A DNA stretch of 11,563 bases from Chloroflexi bacterium RBG_16_57_11. GTDB lineage: Bacteria > Chloroflexota > Anaerolineae > Anaerolineales > UBA4823. Position 1 is the stretch's first letter; each line of letters starts with the position of its first letter. Below the pieces are notes generated by a model that worked only from the letters and a program-made list of their open reading frames with translations, was not told the origin of the DNA and did no database searches. Shown here one piece after another: positions 8,501 through 11,563 of this stretch. The stretch lies in contig MGNS01000101.1 in NCBI GenBank assembly GCA_001795165.1, positions 1 to 11,563 of the forward strand. Direction: 5' to 3'. The translations under genes and the position numbers were made by a program.

Positions 8501-9232
8501 GCTCCAGCGACGTCTGATGAAATCGAGCTGCGCAAAAAGCGAATCAGGGTGTGCCCGCGCCGGAGCACGCAAGACCTCGATCAGGCTCTGGCTCTCGGGG
8601 CCATAGCTGGGCTGGGTGTCGAAGAACTCAACCAATGAGCGGACCAATCGCGGATACACATGTTGGGATTCCAGGCTGGTATCGTCGAAAAGCTCCGCAA
8701 AGGGCTGGAAGGCAGGATTTTCATTCTCAAGCCACAGCATCAAGAGCTCTTCCAGTGCGATTTGACGATTGGATACCAGGCTGCCATCGAGGCGGCTCGA
8801 ATCGCTCGCCAGATACTCGTCCGCATCGAGGTCTCCACGGTAGACCGGCAAGGGTGGAAACTCTTGCGTAAACTGGAGAAGAACCGCATCAACCTGTTCA
8901 CGCCCCAGGGCCGCTTCCAGCCAGTCCAGGGCAGCCTGCATCACCCCCGGGTTTCGTGTCTGGCGATATTCCTCGATGACCTGATGAAGGATTTCGTCGA
9001 TCAACCCCATTGCATTGATTTGACCGGCACGCACTGCCTGGTCGGGGTGAGCAACCAGGTCGCGCTGGGCATTCATAAACTGTGCGAACCGGCGAGCCGC
9101 CAGGAAGTTGGCGAAAATTACATTACCACTTGTTGTAAATGGAGCTTCGTCAAACTGATAGCGCTGCCGCGCCCGGCGAGAAACATGAAATTCCATCCGG
9201 TGAGGCAATTGCCTGGGTTGGTTTTGGGTCAT
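5585..9232 (-). CDS. Large GH13 (alpha-amylase family) protein, 1215 residues
   Basis: The central part (about 330-740) is a GH13 (beta/alpha)8 barrel. Region I is DMVPNH (411-416), the nucleophile is Asp531 in IIRFDAA, the acid/base is Glu596 in LLLAEAF, and the transition-state Asp is Asp657 in MNNPDE. The usual region IV pair is NHD, so Pro656 replaces the His that contacts the substrate. NDGTSMPWNDTAQLNYL (490-506) and GLPMFGHGQVEGF (683-695) are further strong blocks. About 330 residues before and 450 after the barrel are outside the normal amylase plan and look mostly helical, with an acidic, Pro/Thr-rich stretch at 1161-1177. No signal peptide is seen, so an intracellular role on glycogen or maltodextrin is likely. 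ATG 9232 is chosen for GGAG (9242-9239) at 6 nt. Met13 (9196) opens a more family-like MEFHVSR and remains possible. It lies 45 nt after the ATPase gene, probably in one operon. The exact reaction (hydrolase, transferase or phosphorylase) is unknown. Confidence 0.93.
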   Translation of the reverse strand: MTQNQPRQLPHRMEFHVSRRARQRYQFDEAPFTTSGNVIFANFLAARRFAQFMNAQRDLVAHPDQAVRAGQINAMGLIDEILHQVIEEYRQTRNPGVMQAALDWLEAALGREQVDAVLLQFTQEFPPLPVYRGDLDADEYLASDSSRLDGSLVSNRQIALEELLMLWLENENPAFQPFAELFDDTSLESQHVYPRLVRSLVEFFDTQPSYGPESQSLIEVLRAPARAHPDSLFAQLDFIRRRWSGMLSFVLARLLTSLDLIREEEKPVFGPGGGGPAVVYEFTSEDYLLEPERFSADLDWMPRLVLLAKNTYVWLDQLSRKYQRAITHLDQVPDEELEMLARWGFTGLWLIGLWERSPASQRIKQLRGNQEAVASAYSLYYYDIAADLGGDEAYSSLRDRAWRYGIRLASDMVPNHMGIDSRWLIEHPDWFVQLTYSPYPAYTFNGVNLSWDDRVGIHLEDHYFDNTDAAVVFKRVDHWTGDTRYIYHGNDGTSMPWNDTAQLNYLIPEVREAVIQTILHVARKFPIIRFDAAMTLAKRHYHRLWFPEPGSGGDIPSRAEHGLTKDQFDEVFPEEFWRMVVDRVAQEAPDTLLLAEAFWLMEGYFVRTLGMHRVYNSAFMNMMRDEKNQEYRLVIKNTLEFDTEILKRYVNFMNNPDERTAVDQFGKGDKYFGICAMMATLPGLPMFGHGQVEGFVEKYGMEFRYPKWHEDPDPGLVERHQREIFPLLRRRYLFGEAQNFLLYDLYTPEGFVNEDVYAYSNGYGLERALVIYHNRYAQARGWIRTSAAFAVKTGEGDEKVLENRTLGKGLGLQDDPAWFVIFKEHISGLEYIRNCHELVQQGLFIELGAYKCRVFLDFRQVQDDHEQNYARLAARLDGAGVPSIDYALREMALEPLLIPFRELVNPGMFTWLIQNRAEADTFSSVNLHLALEETEAKYRAVLQSAMEQLWPDQSVDVEKPLAQAPEDLALQVRRQMQNLLTLAMLKEDLAKAPARYRQALNYLFNGPLDKTQTGGKALNADLPEVWGMFFGCLFITPLGRLSGEEDSTELSRVWIDEWLLGKQIVAVLKQMQVEAGAVERNIPLLRLLVGQAGWLSEEAPSMLASRLIQFWAKDDDARRFLQVHTHDGVQWFNKECFEELVWWSYVAEIITHRPADNDTKMDIEEEKDETTPTPDPATVFPGSFVSVINSAYAVVQLLHKAEQRSGYQLDMLSVP

Positions 9233-9238
9233 TCAACG

Positions 9239-9242
9239 CTCC
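9239..9242 (-). promoter_or_regulatory. Shine-Dalgarno GGAG of the GH13 gene
   Basis: GGAG on the minus strand lies 6 nt before the ATG at 9232, in the 45-nt gap after the ATPase gene. An ATG just upstream of it runs into TGA after two codons, so it does not compete as a start. Confidence 0.6.
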
Positions 9243-9277
9243 ATAATGCATATTCTCTGCCTGGTCTCGAGGATGAG

Positions 9278-11563
9278 TCAGGCAGGCAATTGTTGCAAAA
9301 ATTTCTCGGCAACCGATAAGTGAAACTTTGCCCCACATTGGGTGAACAGGTCGACAGCTCGCTGGAGGTCCTGGCGTGCCAGGGTTAGCTCATTGCTTGT
9401 TTGGCGAAAGATCGCTCGCTGGTGCAAAGCGCGACCCAGGCTGATACGCTCTTCCCGGTCTTCAAAACGCTTGATAGCCTTTTCGAAGCAGACTGCCGCA
9501 TCTTCGTGATCGCCAAGATAAGCGCTGGCGAGGGCAACAATGTACCAGTACCAGGGCGAGTAATATTCTTCCTCATCCAATACGCTTCGATCCAACGACT
9601 CCAGCATACCCTGCAGATCCTGGCGGCGGTCCAGGCGGATTAATGCCAGGAAATATTGGCCCGTATGGCGGTCGCCCATGTCACTTTGTACCTGGAGGAT
9701 CAAATCCAACAGCTCCTGCCAGCGCTCTTGCAAAGTGTATAAATTAACCCGCACGTCCACACCCCAGATCTGTAACTGTCCCTGGCCGGTAATCTGAGCG
9801 CGTTGGACGACGTAATCGGCGTCGCTCCAGGCGGCTTCGAATTCGCCCAGATCGGCGTAAATATTTGCGCGCGTCGAGCGGATCAGGGCCTCAAGCCGGA
9901 GATCGCCGGTGCGATCGACAATCTGTAAGCACTCATTGGCCGTTTGAAGCGCCTTCTCCAGGTCACCCAGTCCATAATAAGCATTCGCCAGACTGTGGAT
10001 GCCCCAGGCCTGGCGAGCCAGAGAACCGATCTTTTCCCCGATCTGGCAATCCGCTTCGGCGTGTTGCAAGGCCAGGCGCCAGCGCCCGGTGGCGAGATAA
10101 TCCTCGGCCAGGAACTCTTCGCCCAAGGCTACAGAGGCCAATATACCACTGCGCTCGCCATGGGCTATGCTCTGTCGAGCCCATTCCATGCTGGTTTCAA
10201 AATCACCGCTCTGCTGGTAGGCGCCGGCAAGATAGGCGTAAATCTCAACCAGTACCGTCGGTTCATCCAGCGGCTCGGCGATCTGGCGAGCCCGTTCCAG
10301 GTATTGAATAGCCATATCCCAGTCAGCGTGAAGATGATAATAGCGACCCAGGATAGCGTTCGCACGGGCCAGGTCGCGCGGATGGCTCTGCAAGTCGAGA
10401 TCATCCAGCGCCGCCAGCAAATGGGCACGGCCGCGCTCATCGCCAATTTGCGCGTACACCGCGCCGAGCATAGTCTTCAGGCGCGACCTTTCGTTTGGCG
10501 ATTGGACCAGTTGCAAAGCACGCTCAAAGGATTCGGTCGAAGCCTGGACCATGCCACGCTGCTCCTGTACCGAACCTAGGGTTTCATAAAGTTTCGCCAA
10601 TTTATCGACATCCTGCAGCGTTTCAGCGCATTCGATGGCATGCTGGTAACCGTGCACTGCTTCATCCAGTGCAAATACCTTACTCGCCAGGTCGCCAGCC
10701 CGGATGGAATATTGCATCCCCTTGACCAGGTCGCCACCTTCGATAAAATGATGGGCCAGTGATTCGACTGCGGTGGAGCGGTTTTGCCCATCACCGCCTG
10801 AGATCGGCAAGAGACCGTTTGTCCCCGCAAGGCCATAAAGCTGTTCCAATCCTTCACCAATGCGCAAATGCAGCCGCCGGCGGCGGATCGGATTGAGCTC
10901 TTCATACAGGACCTCACGGATCTTGTCATGCGTAAATGCGAAGGTTTCGCCGCCTTCGATACGCAATAACTGGGCATTGCTGGCCTCATCCAGGGCGTCC
11001 AGCAAGTCGTTTTCCGCCGGTCCCGCAACGGTCACCAGCTCTGCAAACGTGAAACGCTTGCCCAGCACGGCCGCCGTATGGAGCATTTCGATTGAACCAC
11101 TCCCTTGCCGGCTTAACCGCCGTCCGATGGCCTCTTTGATGCTCTGTGGGATGGTCAAATCGGTGATCTCTCGCCTTTGCCAACTACCCTCTTCCCAGTA
11201 AATTTGCCCTTGCTCGATCAGAGACTTGATTACTTCTTCGATAAAGAACGGATTCCCTTCCGTCTCGCGGTAGATCGCCTGCGTAAATTCATCTGATGGG
11301 CGCTCCTGGGTGAACAGGGAGGCAAGCAATTGCCCGACCTCTTCATAGTCCAGACGGTTTACCGAGATACGGATCGCCAATCGCTCTCGGTTCCACTCCA
11401 CCAGCGAGCCGGCAAAGGCATGTTGGCGATCCAGCTCGACTTCACGATAGCAGGCCACCACCAGGAAGCGTTCCTGGCGCAGATGCCGTAACAGGTAATG
11501 CAACAGGGAGAGAGTGCCTTGATCAGACCAATGGATGTCATCAATAAACAGCAATAGCCCGGA
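9278..11563 (-). CDS. STAND-type ATPase with TPR repeats, 5' part outside the window
   Basis: The frame is open to the last base of the window, so this is the C-terminal part (761 codons plus stop) of a longer protein. The first visible residues, SGLLLFIDDIHWSD, are a Walker B strand typical of AAA_16/STAND ATPases (COG3899 type, also seen in large LuxR/MalT-like regulators and cyclase- or kinase-linked ATPases). VACYREVELD follows as the sensor-1 strand, then TEGNPFFIEEVIKSL, and FTHDKIREVLYEEL near visible residues 210-223 as the end of the helical/winged-helix part. From about residue 265 to the end there are roughly ten TPR-like helical pairs of 38-42 residues (for example LANAYYGLGDLEKALQTANE). 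Walker A and any DNA-binding, cyclase or kinase domain would lie upstream, unseen. The likely role is a nucleotide-driven signalling switch, perhaps sensing metabolites or protein partners through the TPRs. It ends 45 nt before the GH13 gene. The TTG at 11554 is an internal Leu codon, not a start. Confidence 0.9.
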   Translation of the reverse strand, partial: SGLLLFIDDIHWSDQGTLSLLHYLLRHLRQERFLVVACYREVELDRQHAFAGSLVEWNRERLAIRISVNRLDYEEVGQLLASLFTQERPSDEFTQAIYRETEGNPFFIEEVIKSLIEQGQIYWEEGSWQRREITDLTIPQSIKEAIGRRLSRQGSGSIEMLHTAAVLGKRFTFAELVTVAGPAENDLLDALDEASNAQLLRIEGGETFAFTHDKIREVLYEELNPIRRRRLHLRIGEGLEQLYGLAGTNGLLPISGGDGQNRSTAVESLAHHFIEGGDLVKGMQYSIRAGDLASKVFALDEAVHGYQHAIECAETLQDVDKLAKLYETLGSVQEQRGMVQASTESFERALQLVQSPNERSRLKTMLGAVYAQIGDERGRAHLLAALDDLDLQSHPRDLARANAILGRYYHLHADWDMAIQYLERARQIAEPLDEPTVLVEIYAYLAGAYQQSGDFETSMEWARQSIAHGERSGILASVALGEEFLAEDYLATGRWRLALQHAEADCQIGEKIGSLARQAWGIHSLANAYYGLGDLEKALQTANECLQIVDRTGDLRLEALIRSTRANIYADLGEFEAAWSDADYVVQRAQITGQGQLQIWGVDVRVNLYTLQERWQELLDLILQVQSDMGDRHTGQYFLALIRLDRRQDLQGMLESLDRSVLDEEEYYSPWYWYIVALASAYLGDHEDAAVCFEKAIKRFEDREERISLGRALHQRAIFRQTSNELTLARQDLQRAVDLFTQCGAKFHLSVAEKFLQQLPA

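Noticed and set aside
9257..9285. Inverted repeat CTGCCTG (9257-9263) with CAGGCAG (9279-9285) at the end of the ATPase gene, as a terminator
   Set aside because: The loop is 15 nt and no T-run follows on the minus strand, so an intrinsic terminator is not supported; co-transcription with the GH13 gene is more likely.
8660..9319. A 219-codon plus-strand open frame covering the GH13 start and the gap to the ATPase gene
   Set aside because: It runs antisense to conserved coding sequence and to the Shine-Dalgarno site, and its protein resembles no family I know.
1..11563. CRISPR, phage defence, toxin-antitoxin, transposon or RNA gene signals
   Set aside because: No repeat-spacer pattern, transposase, integrase, tRNA- or rRNA-like sequence was seen; all large frames are metabolic or regulatory genes.

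Overview
The window (about 57% G+C by eye) reads as a chromosomal piece of a free-living bacterium. The protein sequences look most like Anaerolineae (phylum Chloroflexota). The very long GH13 protein with its own N- and C-terminal extensions, the short GH57 protein and the large STAND ATPase-TPR protein all fit that group. This placement comes from recalled family resemblance, not from a search.

Layout. On the minus strand, glgC (ADP-glucose pyrophosphorylase, 3821-2565), malQ (4-alpha-glucanotransferase, 2550-1039) and a D-2-hydroxyacid dehydrogenase (1031-45) follow each other with gaps of 14 and 7 nt, so they look like one operon. A 358-nt A+T-richer intergenic region (3822-4179) separates glgC from a divergent GH57/DUF3536 glycosidase gene on the plus strand (4180-5580). 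That gene runs tail to tail, with a 4-nt gap, into a 1215-residue GH13 alpha-amylase-family gene on the minus strand (9232-5585). Upstream of the GH13 gene, 45 nt away on the same strand, is the C-terminal part of a STAND-type ATPase with TPR repeats (9278 to the window edge). Its N-terminus, including Walker A and any effector domain, lies outside the window.

How the genes fit together. Four of the six genes act on alpha-1,4-glucans or their precursor. GlgC makes ADP-glucose for glycogen synthesis. MalQ reshuffles maltodextrins. The GH57 and GH13 proteins have complete or near-complete catalytic residues for retaining alpha-glucan chemistry. None shows an obvious signal peptide, so storage glycogen or intracellular maltodextrin turnover is the likely theme. 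The ATPase-TPR protein may be a sensor or regulator. The dehydrogenase has no obvious role in glycogen metabolism.

I found no RNA gene, CRISPR array, insertion sequence, phage gene or broken gene. The points most worth a second look are the unusual GH13 protein (Pro where the usual His precedes the third catalytic Asp), its pairing with a STAND ATPase, the short GH57/DUF3536 protein, the palindrome that supplies both convergent stop codons, and a marked excess of the word CCWGG.
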